Below, piece after piece: positions 46,320-54,791 of a DNA stretch of 64,000 nt. The translations under genes were made by a program, and so were the position numbers. Origin of the DNA: Anaerolineae bacterium (GTDB lineage Bacteria > Desulfobacterota > Desulfobacteria > Desulfobacterales > ETH-SRB1); the NCBI GenBank assembly GCA_035529315.1, contig DATKWZ010000045.1:22658-86657 (forward strand). The letters run 5' to 3'. The notes beneath the pieces are model-generated. The model was not told where the DNA came from. It did no database searches and was given only the letters and a program-made list of their open reading frames with translations. Positions within the stretch are counted from its first letter, which is position 1. Every line of letters starts with the position of its first letter.

Positions 46320-47405
46320 TCATCTTTTTGTTAAAGCAGTAAGAGCCGCTGTTATATTTTCCGGTGATAGAATATGCGTTGCCGCATTAAGTTTTATTGC
46401 CGCCCCTGGCATACCGTGCACTACAGAACTTTCTTTATCTTGAGCAAAAGTTACAGCCCCTTTTTCTTTCATTAATTTCAATTCATCTGCTCCATCCCGA
46501 CCCATTCCGGTTAATAATACGCCTACTGCTCTGGAACCAAAAACTTGTGCCGTTGTACGAAACAGATAAGCAACCGACGGTTTAAGACCATTTTCCGGCG
46601 CATGATTGCTCAACACAATTTGACCATCGCTGCCGACACCCATGTGAAAATCATCAGGAGCAACATAGCCATGACCGGGTAAGGGATATTCATCATGCGC
46701 AGCAATATGTAATGGAAAGTTACATGTACTGGAAAGCCATTCAACAAATCCTTCCACAAATCCCCGGGCAATGTGCTGAACGATAAGCAATGGAACCGGA
46801 AGGTTCTTAGGCAATCCGGAAATAATTTTTTTGAGTATATGGGGCCCTCCGGTTGAAGCCCCGATTGCAATTATCTCTGCTGTCGAAGTTGATTTCGGTA
46901 TATATGGTACGGATGATGGCGGCGAGATTATGCGCTCTTTCGTAACGCGCTGAGTACGCGTCACAACCTTAACTTCAGACATCAGCTTTAGCGTCTGGAT
47001 GAGCTCACCGGCGGCTCTTTTGTAATCGGGATGACCGATACCAGGCGGACGTAGAAGCACTGCTACAGCGCCGGCTTCCAATAATTGGAATGAACAAGCG
47101 ACTTCTGTTGCCTGATTGTTTCCGCTAACGATGACAATGGGGATCGCGTGGGTTTCCATTATCCGGCGCGTCGCGGTAATGCCATCCATCTTAGGCATAC
47201 AAATATCCATGGTAATAACATCGGGACAAAATTTATTTACAGCATCAATAGCTTCTTCACCGTTACCGGCTATACTTACTACACGAAGCATCGGGTCTGA
47301 GTTAATAATGTGAGCCAGTAATTCCTGCATCACGCGTGAATCTTCCACTATGAGAACTTTGATCGGGGGTCGGGGGTCAGGGGTCGGGGATTGGGGATCA
47401 GTCAT
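46320..47405 (-). CDS. cheB: CheB-type methylesterase (WspF-like) with a repeat-encoded N-terminus
   Basis: 361 residues. Receiver IKVLIVEDSRVMQELLAHII with Asp in VITMDICMPKMDGITA, then methylesterase domain with AIGASTGGPHILKKI (Ser), LIVQHIARGFVEGF (His) and LLTGMGRDGADELKLMKEKG (Asp). It removes glutamyl methyl groups from the MCP. The first 14 residues (MTDPQSPTPDPRPP) are encoded by an imperfect heptamer tract (A[T/C]CCCC[A/G] and similar) and are absent from normal CheB, which begins at the IKVLIV strand. The start overlaps the stop of the four-helix-bundle gene by 4 bp (ATGA). Confidence 0.95.
   Translation of the reverse strand: MTDPQSPTPDPRPPIKVLIVEDSRVMQELLAHIINSDPMLRVVSIAGNGEEAIDAVNKFCPDVITMDICMPKMDGITATRRIMETHAIPIVIVSGNNQATEVACSFQLLEAGAVAVLLRPPGIGHPDYKRAAGELIQTLKLMSEVKVVTRTQRVTKERIISPPSSVPYIPKSTSTAEIIAIGASTGGPHILKKIISGLPKNLPVPLLIVQHIARGFVEGFVEWLSSTCNFPLHIAAHDEYPLPGHGYVAPDDFHMGVGSDGQIVLSNHAPENGLKPSVAYLFRTTAQVFGSRAVGVLLTGMGRDGADELKLMKEKGAVTFAQDKESSVVHGMPGAAIKLNAATHILSPENITAALTALTKR
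47361..47400. repeat. Heptamer repeat (ACCCCCG and variants) within the cheB start region
   Basis: On the minus strand: ATCCCCA, ATCCCCG, ACCCCTG, ACCCCCG, ACCCCCG, ATC. It encodes residues 3-14 of CheB. The plus-strand form GGGGGTCGGGGGTCAGGGG is the inverse of the tract at 47786-47806 on the other side of the four-helix-bundle gene. Confidence 0.85.
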
Positions 47406-47785
47406 GTTGTGCCTCTTCCCATCTCGTTTTTTCCTAAGGATCTTCGCAAGCCATTAAGCATTCGTCCGATTGTCGAAGTTTTATCAATCAATTCCACCGC
47501 TGTATCTGCGGCAATGTATCTTAAGCGTTTAGCTATCTCGATATGGGTCTCAAGTTCCGCAAGTGAGCCATAGGCAATGGATATATGCTGGATAAATTCT
47601 TTATTATGCTGCCGCGACCTGCCTTCAGCGATATTTGCCGGAACAGATACTGCCGCACGCTGTAACTGACTGGCAAGTCCGTATACCTCATTCACGGGAA
47701 AACCCTTCGTAATTTGATAGCATTGCACTACTAACTCCATAGCCTTTTGCCATACCTCCAAATCCCTGTAACTTTTTATACTCAT
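47402..47785 (-). CDS. Four-helix-bundle protein (23S rRNA-intervening-sequence protein family, TIGR02436)
   Basis: 127 residues, apparently intact. Family motifs: YRDLEVWQKAMELVVQCYQI, VYGLASQLQRAAVSVPANIA, EGRSRQHNKEFIQHISIAYG, SLAELETHIEIAKRL and IGRMLNGLRRSL. These proteins form pentameric four-helix bundles with a basic face that binds nucleic acid; Avd of diversity-generating retroelements is a relative. No reverse transcriptase or variable repeat is seen here. It lies between cheA and cheB and is bracketed by inverted ACCCCCG heptamer repeats, so it looks like an insertion. Two decayed relatives are at 4313-4459 and 63627-63789. Confidence 0.92.
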   Translation of the reverse strand: MSIKSYRDLEVWQKAMELVVQCYQITKGFPVNEVYGLASQLQRAAVSVPANIAEGRSRQHNKEFIQHISIAYGSLAELETHIEIAKRLRYIAADTAVELIDKTSTIGRMLNGLRRSLGKNEMGRGTT

Positions 47786-47806
47786 ACCCCCGACCCCCGA
47801 CCCCTC
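47786..47806. repeat. Heptamer repeat ACCCCCG upstream of the four-helix-bundle gene
   Basis: Plus strand ACCCCCG ACCCCCG ACCCCTC: three 7-bp units filling the gap between the cheA stop and the ATG of the four-helix-bundle gene. It is inverted relative to the tract at 47361-47400. Confidence 0.85.
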
Positions 47807-50072
47807 ATATAAGTCTTTGAATCACTTCTAATAAATTACTCTGGTCGAAACTGCTTTTTATAATATAAGCGTTTGCGCCGACTTCAATACCATACTCACG
47901 ATCTTTGCGTGATTCAAGAGCTGTGACCAGCACAACCGGCAATTCTCCAAGCCTTTTGTTCTTACGAATTTTTGTAGTAAGCTCAAAACCGTTCATCCTC
48001 GGCATATCTACATCAGATACAATCAAATCAAATTCTCCAGTAAGGGCTTTCGTGAAAGCATCTGCGCCGTCAACGGATGTTACTACTTCATAGCCGGCAG
48101 ATTCAAGAATGTTCTTTATCAGGTTACGCGATGTTATCGAATCTTCCGCTACTAACATTCTGTATGTTTTTTCAGATTTCTTTTCTTCACCACTTGCAGT
48201 AATAGCAGCCATTTCCGTTCGTATTGCTGATTTCATTAAATCAGAAACATTTATAACAGGAACCACTTTTCCGGAGCCCAGTACAGCAGCGCCGGCAATG
48301 TTGCGGACCCGTCTCAGTTGTCTTCCCAGCTTTTTTACAAGAATCTGCTGCTCACCGATAATCTCATCTACCTGAAAAGCAATACGTCTATCGACATAGG
48401 CAAGAACAACAACCCGAAGTACATTCGCAGCCGTCAGAGTTCCCGATGTATTCGGTGAAGAGCCATTGTTAAGAACAGGCACTCCAAGCGCCTTGCATAA
48501 ACTTACTAAAAGAACGATTTGTCCATCGATCATTATTGTTTCCCGGTTTTCTACCGTCTTTATTTCCTCCTTATTTACTCTGACAGTACGTTCGACATTG
48601 ATGGTCGGCAAAACGAAAAATTGATCGCCTGCTTCTACCAAAATTCCTCTGAACGTCGAAAGTGTAAGTGGTAGAATAAGGCGGAATGTTGTACCAATAT
48701 TGGGTTGGCTTTCAACAGTTATAGTGCCGTCGAGCTTTTCGATCTTCTCCTGCACTATTGCCATACCCAGACCACGACCGGATATATCTGTGATTATGGA
48801 ACTTGTTGTTACGCCCGACTGAAATATTAACGATAATTTTTCCTGTGCGCCAAGTTTTGATGCTGCATCGTCTGAAACAAGTTCCGCTTTGATTGCGGCG
48901 GCACAAACTTTATCCAGGTCGATACCCAGACCGTCGTCGGAGATAACGACTTCCAACCGGCGACTTTCCGTTACGCTGAATGTAAGATTGATTATTCCGC
49001 GAACCGGCTTGTTTATAAGCGTGCGTTCATGCGGTTTTTCGATGCCATGATCCACACAATTTTTTAACAGATGAATGAGAGGATCTTTCAATTCTTCTAA
49101 TACCCGTTTGTCAACTTCAAGTTCCGTTCCATGGAGAATCAATTCTACCTGTTTATTCTGATCGCTCGCAAGATCGCGCACAAGCAGGGGGAATACTTCC
49201 ACCAGGGAAGCAACCGGAAGCATTAAAATTGTTTTCATTGCCTCCAGGTGATCGTCCACCATCCGCCCAACTATGCGCTGATCGCCTTCAGCAGCACGCG
49301 TAATGGAAAGCATCTTTTGTTCTATCTCGTCTAACTGCTGTTCGTTCCACTCCATCCACTCGTTGTAATGACGTTCGCGGTTAGTTGAGTGCCGGGTTTT
49401 CCATTTACGTGATTCTGTTTTCCACCATTCAAGCGAGTCGCTCAGAGCCTGCAATTCCGCAGCTCGTTGAGCTGTTGCGATTTTCGCTTGAATCATTTCT
49501 TCGGCTTGAAGGAATAGCGGTTCCAACTTGGTTTTGGGTATTCTCACTGTAACAACTTCATCTTGAAGTAAAGATGCAGGTATTGTTTCATCGCGCGCCG
49601 CTCGCACTTCTTTTACCGGTTGTTTTCTTGCCGGCTCTTTTGCCTGTCCGGGTTGTCGTACTCCTTTTGTGCTATTCAGCAATTGCTGAATAAGCTCCCT
49701 GATAGACAATTGAGTGGATGATGATTGTTTTGAATCCGGGACTGAAACTAATTGTTTGATGTTATCCACCGCTTTATGTAACAGATCATAACTATCCTGC
49801 GTCAAAGAAATCTCTTTTCGTTTTAACGCGGCGAACGCATCCTCCAGCGCCTGACATATAGTTTCAATGTCTCTTATATTCACGGAACGTGCAGCGCCCT
49901 TTAAACTGTGTGCCTCGCGGAATATTGTCTCGATTAATCCTGCTGTTTTTTCAGAGTCAGTGGATTTCTCCAGTTCGATGAGACCTGTAGAGATCGCATG
50001 TAAATGCTCTTCAGCCTCAAGCTTAAAGGTAGCCAGAAGTCGTTTTAAAAATTCTTCTTCTTTGATGTTCAT
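47805..50072 (-). CDS. cheA: CheA-REC hybrid chemosensory kinase (WspE-like)
   Basis: About 755 residues from the ATG at 50072, which has AAGGTGG 8 bp upstream; a GTG at 50084 is less likely. Order: Hpt domain with FREAHSLKGAARSV (phospho-His about residue 55), linker, coiled regulatory region, HATPase (LLKNCVDHGIEKPHER N box, ISDDGLGIDLDKV, ITDISGRGLGMAIVQEKIE), CheW-like coupling domain (GDQFFVLPTINVERTVRVNK) and a C-terminal receiver (MLVAEDSITSRNLIKNI, Asp in LIVSDVDMPRMNG). This CheA-CheY fusion is typical of Wsp and other non-flagellar systems. Confidence 0.95.
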   Translation of the reverse strand: MNIKEEEFLKRLLATFKLEAEEHLHAISTGLIELEKSTDSEKTAGLIETIFREAHSLKGAARSVNIRDIETICQALEDAFAALKRKEISLTQDSYDLLHKAVDNIKQLVSVPDSKQSSSTQLSIRELIQQLLNSTKGVRQPGQAKEPARKQPVKEVRAARDETIPASLLQDEVVTVRIPKTKLEPLFLQAEEMIQAKIATAQRAAELQALSDSLEWWKTESRKWKTRHSTNRERHYNEWMEWNEQQLDEIEQKMLSITRAAEGDQRIVGRMVDDHLEAMKTILMLPVASLVEVFPLLVRDLASDQNKQVELILHGTELEVDKRVLEELKDPLIHLLKNCVDHGIEKPHERTLINKPVRGIINLTFSVTESRRLEVVISDDGLGIDLDKVCAAAIKAELVSDDAASKLGAQEKLSLIFQSGVTTSSIITDISGRGLGMAIVQEKIEKLDGTITVESQPNIGTTFRLILPLTLSTFRGILVEAGDQFFVLPTINVERTVRVNKEEIKTVENRETIMIDGQIVLLVSLCKALGVPVLNNGSSPNTSGTLTAANVLRVVVLAYVDRRIAFQVDEIIGEQQILVKKLGRQLRRVRNIAGAAVLGSGKVVPVINVSDLMKSAIRTEMAAITASGEEKKSEKTYRMLVAEDSITSRNLIKNILESAGYEVVTSVDGADAFTKALTGEFDLIVSDVDMPRMNGFELTTKIRKNKRLGELPVVLVTALESRKDREYGIEVGANAYIIKSSFDQSNLLEVIQRLI

Positions 50073-50086
50073 CGCAGTAACCACCT

Positions 50087-51715
50087 TTATAATTTATATT
50101 GCTCAACCATTTGCTTTAATTTGAGTCCTAACTCGTTCAGATCCTTCGCTGTGTTTTCAGATTGTTTCATACTTGCTGCATTCTCAACTCCGGCTTGATT
50201 GATGTTTTCCATTGCCAAACCTATCTGATTCATTCCAACTAACTGCTGCTGGCTCGATGCTGCAATCTGAGTTGCAGCTTGCAATGCCTCATCACTGCTT
50301 TCCGATAACACTCGGATTGTTTCACCTGCTTGTGTTGATTGCTTGACACCTGTCTCTACGGCTTTGCTGCCTTGTTCCGTTGCCATTACTGCCGCGCTTG
50401 TAGCTTTCTGAATATCGCTTAAGATATTGCGCACCTGAGCTGTGGCTTTTTTAGACTGCTCTGCCAAACTTTTTATTTCCTGCGCTACTACGGTAAAACC
50501 TTTCCCTGATTCCCCGGCTTTTGATGCTTCGATGGCGGCGTTTACCGCTAATAAATTAGATTGATCGGCAATATCATTCACAGATGCAATTATACCGCCG
50601 ATTAACTGGCTTTGCTCGCTTAAGTTCACGATGGTGTTTGCGATGGATTCCATTTGATTGCGGATGTGATTCATTCCGGAAACTGTTTCTTCAACAGCTT
50701 TCTGCCCTGTTTGAGTTACTTGAGCGGTACGCTGCATTGTGTCGGAAACATTCCTGGCTTTTTCGGATGATAGCTGTGCAGCCTGGCGGACCTCTTCGAC
50801 CGTTGTCGAGGTTTCGCTTATTGATGTAGCTGTTTCGGCGCTGCCTGATGCTATCTGTGTGGTCGAAGCCAGTATTTCACTGGAAGAACTTGCAAGTATA
50901 TTCACTCCATCCATAATCCCCTTCATCTGCGCTCTGAGTGATTCAAGCATTATGCTGAAGGACTGTATCAGGACACCTAATTCATCTCCTCGTTTCTCAG
51001 ATGTAGAAATATCTACCGTCAAATCTTTTGCAGCAATCCTGTTTGCGGCATCCACACTTATCCTTAAAGGTCTGGTAATACTTAAGGTCAGGAAGATAAC
51101 TATCACCACAGAAAACACTATGGCTGCCGCACTCATTATTGCCATGAGTTTACTTGTACTGTCGTATTGCTTTTGTGCTTCATCATAGCGTAGCAAAGTG
51201 TGCTCGTCCTCAGATTTTATCAGATTGTCAGTATCCGTTATCCATTGCCTCACACAAAGCCTGGCTTTATTAAGTATGAGATCGGTTGCATCCTTATACT
51301 TTCCCGCCATACCCAGTTCAAATGCCTGATTGTTCAGCGCTCTTGATTCATCCCGGCCAACCTTGATTTTTGAAATTAGCTCAAGCGTCTTTGTCTCGTC
51401 CTTTCCGACTAATTCTTCGAATTTTTTAAAATCCGCATCATAATTTTCTCTGATTTCATAAATCCTCTTTTCCATTTCCTCTGTTCTGGAGTGATCCAGG
51501 AATATATTGCGGAGGGCAATGGATACTTCTCTTGTGTCATCAACCATATTATTAGCCAGACGAGAACGGACATTTTCATTTTTTACGATCACTTCAAGTG
51601 CCGCATAAATTTTGTCCATCGCATTAAAACTAAGGAGAATCAAGGTGATCATAAAAACAAGCACAAGGCCAAAGCCCAATGCCAACCGCAAACCAATTTT
51701 CATATTTTTAAACAT
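50087..51715 (-). CDS. Methyl-accepting chemotaxis protein (WspA-like)
   Basis: 542 residues. Membrane span 1 at residues ~9-30 ([20 protein letters not shown]), periplasmic four-helix sensor (~31-190), span 2 (~192-213; [20 protein letters not shown]), HAMP ([20 protein letters not shown]), then a signalling domain whose hairpin tip reads [20 protein letters not shown], followed by [19 protein letters not shown]. It forms arrays with CheA via CheW. It is encoded between the second cheW and cheA, as wspA-like genes are in operons of this type. Confidence 0.95.
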   Translation of the reverse strand: MFKNMKIGLRLALGFGLVLVFMITLILLSFNAMDKIYAALEVIVKNENVRSRLANNMVDDTREVSIALRNIFLDHSRTEEMEKRIYEIRENYDADFKKFEELVGKDETKTLELISKIKVGRDESRALNNQAFELGMAGKYKDATDLILNKARLCVRQWITDTDNLIKSEDEHTLLRYDEAQKQYDSTSKLMAIMSAAAIVFSVVIVIFLTLSITRPLRISVDAANRIAAKDLTVDISTSEKRGDELGVLIQSFSIMLESLRAQMKGIMDGVNILASSSSEILASTTQIASGSAETATSISETSTTVEEVRQAAQLSSEKARNVSDTMQRTAQVTQTGQKAVEETVSGMNHIRNQMESIANTIVNLSEQSQLIGGIIASVNDIADQSNLLAVNAAIEASKAGESGKGFTVVAQEIKSLAEQSKKATAQVRNILSDIQKATSAAVMATEQGSKAVETGVKQSTQAGETIRVLSESSDEALQAATQIAASSQQQLVGMNQIGLAMENINQAGVENAASMKQSENTAKDLNELGLKLKQMVEQYKL

Positions 51716-51774
51716 GCCACAATTCTCCTTTTATCAAGATTAATACTAATTTTTGTAACCGTTCACGGAACGTT

Positions 51775-51851
51775 GAAATTGGAAATTGGAAATTTGGAAG
51801 AATAGTACAAAAGCATGAAGGCCAAATTTCCAATTTCCAATTTCCAATTTC
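51775..51851. repeat. Inverted GGAAATT heptamer repeats without a gene between them
   Basis: Left: GAAATTGGAAATTGGAAATT (51775-51794, unit GGAAATT). Right: CCAAATTTCCAATTTCCAAT and TTCCAATTTC (51822-51851). The spacer is 24 bp. A GTAACCGTTCACGG motif lies just before. This is the same arrangement as around the four-helix-bundle genes but empty. It lies between the second cheW and the MCP gene. Confidence 0.8.
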
Positions 51852-51912
51852 TATTTTTAGTGTCATAAGATTTTTCGCTCTGCTCGAAATGACAACTTTG
51901 GATAGTTTTCGT

Positions 51913-52554
51913 TCAGGCAATACTTACCTCTTCATTAACGGTAATATTTTTATCAGATAACAATTTCTCCGCATCTAAGACAATCAAACGATCATTGGTT
52001 ATGCCTTTAAGATATTCTTCCTTCAGCCCCTCAAGTGTTGTAGGCGACCGCTGCAGTTTACTAAGGATAATATTTCGCACACCAATAATTTCGTCTGCCA
52101 GAATTCCAAACTCCATCCGGTCGTTGCAAATGATGATCAATTTATTGAGTTCGCCCAAACCAGTCCCGGGTAGATCAAAGAGATTTTTAATATTAAGCAC
52201 CGAGAGAATTTGCCCGCGCACATTAATAATCCCAAGCACGAAAGGCGGTGTACCCGGCAGCGGTGTAAAATCTTTTAGTTGAAACGATTCGCGAACAAAT
52301 GCGGTTTCTATTCCATACGTTTCAGATGCTAAACGAAACTCGATGATCTCGGTAAACTCTTGTTTGACTGTTTCATCCCTGGATTCCAGCGCCAGAACAC
52401 GGGCTCGCTCCTTAAGTATTGAACGCTTTTCTTCCTTAGATAAAACCGCCTTATTTGCCAGCAGTTCTTGCGTTGCATTAATTCTACTATGAAGCCCGTC
52501 CCAATCTACCTTGGACTTCTGCGTTGTTCCTGATGAATCCGGCTTCGTTTTCAT
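51913..52554 (-). CDS. cheW: CheW-like coupling protein with N-terminal extension (WspD-like)
   Basis: 213 residues. Residues ~1-75 are a charged helical extension containing ILKERARVLALE, a feature of WspD-like CheW proteins. CheW domain ~75-205: IEFRLASETYGIETAFVRES, TPLPGTPPFVLGIINVRGQI, MEFGILADEIIGVRNI. It couples the MCP to CheA. The start overlaps the cheR stop in ATGA. Confidence 0.93.
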   Translation of the reverse strand: MKTKPDSSGTTQKSKVDWDGLHSRINATQELLANKAVLSKEEKRSILKERARVLALESRDETVKQEFTEIIEFRLASETYGIETAFVRESFQLKDFTPLPGTPPFVLGIINVRGQILSVLNIKNLFDLPGTGLGELNKLIIICNDRMEFGILADEIIGVRNIILSKLQRSPTTLEGLKEEYLKGITNDRLIVLDAEKLLSDKNITVNEEVSIA

Positions 52555-54050
52555 GATAATACCCTTGATTTGATTGTTGCATTAATTATTTCTCTCAATC
52601 TGCCGGCTGTCAGTCCTTCAGATTCCGGTACAATATCGTCATCGTTGCATTTTTTCAAAAGCGCCAGCGCATTCTCAAAACTTCTTTTTGCCCGAAGAGC
52701 GCCTCCCTGCCGCAGAAATATGTTCCCCATGGTATAATATGCCGGAACAGAGTTCGGATCGAGATAGATAACATGGTTTAGCGAAGTAATCGCTTTGCTG
52801 ATCTGGTTATGTTCCTGAAGTATTGCAGCAAAGAGAAAGTGCAATCCGGGATGAAGCTTGTTTATGGCAATAGCCCTTTCGCATTGGGCTATTGCCTCAG
52901 TCAGCTTATTTTGATTGGCAAGCGCCCGTATCAAAAGAACAAATTCTTCGGGAGTCGCTGCATGATGTTCAAGTATATCTATTACTTCAGCATAGCTGCC
53001 TTGCGAATACGAATTCAATGCTTCTTCATAATTCGACAGGCCCGGCAAGGGACTTTCTGTTTCCTTAATATCTTCTTTTTTGATTTCAGGGAGTACTGGT
53101 TTTATCTTTTCAATTTTGTGAACAGGTTTCAGCGGCAAATGAAAATGCTTTTGTAACTGGGGAACTTCTGCAAAAGGAACAGGTTTCAGCCTTTTAGTTT
53201 TCTGATGATCTTTCAGATAGATAATAGCTCCTGGATAATTTACCGAAGTAAACTGCGAAAACACCTGCTGAGAGAGTTCACTCGAACTAACAATCAGCCA
53301 ACCGCCGTCTGAAAGAGAATGGTGAAGATTATGTATGACCTGTTTAACGCGTTCCCCCGTAAAATACATCAGCACGTTCCTGCAAAAAATAATGTCCATC
53401 GCGTTCGTATTGTTCAAAGGGGATGGGTAATTGGCTTCCGCTAAATTTAGATGTGCGAATGTTACCATCTTCTTTATCTCGGGAAGAATCTCATGTTTTT
53501 CATCTTCCCTGTCGTGAAAGTATTTCCCTTGTAGCCAGTCAGGTGCATTTCGGAATGACCACTTCCCGTATATACCTCTCATCGCTTTCTTTAGAGTTCT
53601 TGGATTAATGTCTGTTGCCAGAATTGTTATATTCCAGTCTTTTATATCAGGTATCAATCTCTTTAGTGCGATCGCAATGGAGTATGGTTCTTCACCCGAT
53701 GAACAACCGGCGCTCCAGATTCGTAAACGTTTTTCTTTTTGCATCCGTGAACGAATCAATTCCGGCAGGATTTTTTGTTCTAAAGCTTCAAAAGATTGGG
53801 GCTCGCGCCAGAAATATGTTTCGCTGACAGTGAGATGACTCGCTAAAATTTCAATCTGATCAACTGTTAAAGGAGAAGATTCCAGATATAAAGTAAATTC
53901 CTTTATGCCCGGATAACCGAACTTTTTTGCGACAGGACCTGCATTGCGTTCCAGATCTTTCCATCGTTCCTTTGGGAAGTGCAAAGCAGTTTTGACAGCT
54001 ATTGTCCTGCTTAACCGCAACAAAAGATCATCCGGAAGATTATGACTCAT
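52551..54050 (-). CDS. cheR: CheR methyltransferase with C-terminal TPR repeats (WspC-like)
   Basis: 499 residues. CheR N-terminal helical domain, SAM-binding region RIWSAGCSSGEEPYSIAIAL, AMDIIFCRNVLMYFTGERV, then a linker and TPR-like helices from ~335 (LSNYEEALNSYSQGSYAEVI, TEAIAQCERAIAINKLHPGL, SVPAYYTMGNIFLRQGGALR). It methylates glutamates of the MCP; the TPR part is diagnostic for WspC/FrzF-like proteins. It overlaps the first cheW by 11 bp and the second by 4 bp. Confidence 0.95.
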   Translation of the reverse strand: MSHNLPDDLLLRLSRTIAVKTALHFPKERWKDLERNAGPVAKKFGYPGIKEFTLYLESSPLTVDQIEILASHLTVSETYFWREPQSFEALEQKILPELIRSRMQKEKRLRIWSAGCSSGEEPYSIAIALKRLIPDIKDWNITILATDINPRTLKKAMRGIYGKWSFRNAPDWLQGKYFHDREDEKHEILPEIKKMVTFAHLNLAEANYPSPLNNTNAMDIIFCRNVLMYFTGERVKQVIHNLHHSLSDGGWLIVSSSELSQQVFSQFTSVNYPGAIIYLKDHQKTKRLKPVPFAEVPQLQKHFHLPLKPVHKIEKIKPVLPEIKKEDIKETESPLPGLSNYEEALNSYSQGSYAEVIDILEHHAATPEEFVLLIRALANQNKLTEAIAQCERAIAINKLHPGLHFLFAAILQEHNQISKAITSLNHVIYLDPNSVPAYYTMGNIFLRQGGALRAKRSFENALALLKKCNDDDIVPESEGLTAGRLREIINATIKSRVLS

Positions 54051-54525
54051 TTGTCATATCCAGCATTGCTGTTTCCAGCGTCTTCTCTTCGTCAAGCGAA
54101 AGAAACTTATCAAGGTCGGTAATCAGAATAAGATTGTCATCCATTATTGCCGCACCTGAAAGATAATCTGCAAAAGGAAAGGCTTGCTCAGTGCTCACAA
54201 CTTGTATTTGGTTGCATTCACATATGGCGGTAATTGAATCTACCATAAGCGCTACAAGCCGTTTCGATGTTTGCGCAATAATAAGTTGATCTTCCAGTTC
54301 GATTTCACGACTACTCAGTTTAAAGCGCCTGCGCATATCAATAACCGGTATAATCTCCCCATGGAAATTGATAATACCCGTAACGATTTCCGGAGCCTTT
54401 GGCAAAGGAGTGACTTCCACCGAGCGGACGACCCGTACAACTGTGGATAAATACAATGCGTAGCGTGGCTCATCAAGTGAAAACACTACAATGTTATCCT
54501 GTTTAACATTTTGTAAATAGCTCAT
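54040..54525 (-). CDS. cheW: CheW-like coupling protein (WspB-like)
   Basis: About 161 residues from the ATG at 54525 (MSYLQNVKQDNIVVFSLDEP), chosen because GAGGAAAG lies about 5 bp upstream; a longer frame starts at 54546. CheW signature: YALYLSTVVRVVRSVEVTPL, APEIVTGIINFHGEIIPVID, LVALMVDSITAICECNQ. First gene of the core chemosensory operon. Confidence 0.93.
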   Translation of the reverse strand: MSYLQNVKQDNIVVFSLDEPRYALYLSTVVRVVRSVEVTPLPKAPEIVTGIINFHGEIIPVIDMRRRFKLSSREIELEDQLIIAQTSKRLVALMVDSITAICECNQIQVVSTEQAFPFADYLSGAAIMDDNLILITDLDKFLSLDEEKTLETAMLDMTNES

Positions 54526-54562
54526 GTATCTTTCCTCACCCCCCATTTCTCAGGTCATTATT

Positions 54563-54587
54563 GTTGGGTTTCGTTCCTCAACCCAAC
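54563..54587. repeat. GTTGGGTT-AACCCAAC palindrome
   Basis: GTTGGGTT and AACCCAAC with a 9-nt loop (TCGTTCCTC), about 38 bp before the WspB-like start codon. On the minus strand the hairpin and its left flank fall in a 42-codon open frame (MVREWLKSFFRLLLKYKGVV, then RLAKAAEKAVGWVEERNPTI) with no recognised family. The gap 54526-54791 holds nothing else identifiable. Confidence 0.55.
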
Positions 54588-54791
54588 CTACCGCCTTTTC
54601 AGCGGCCTTGGCCAGCCTGACCACTCCCTTGTATTTCAATAATAATCTAAAAAATGACTTTAACCATTCCCTGACCATGTCAGGATAGTCTCCGATCCTC
54701 TCTCCTCATGGACCGGCGAAAACTCTCCCGGTAACCTTTTTCATCATCAACAAAAAGTAATCTGGTTTTTGGTATTATGGGTATAAGGAAC

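Noticed and set aside
47402..47785. Diversity-generating retroelement, because the four-helix-bundle family includes Avd
   Set aside because: No reverse transcriptase, template repeat or adenine-biased variable repeat was found in the window.
47402..47785. rRNA intervening sequence (IVS) locus
   Set aside because: The family is named after 23S rRNA insertions, but there is no rRNA gene here; the locus is a chemosensory operon.
50739..51188. 149-codon plus-strand frame opposite the MCP gene
   Set aside because: Shadow of the repetitive coiled-coil codons of the MCP.
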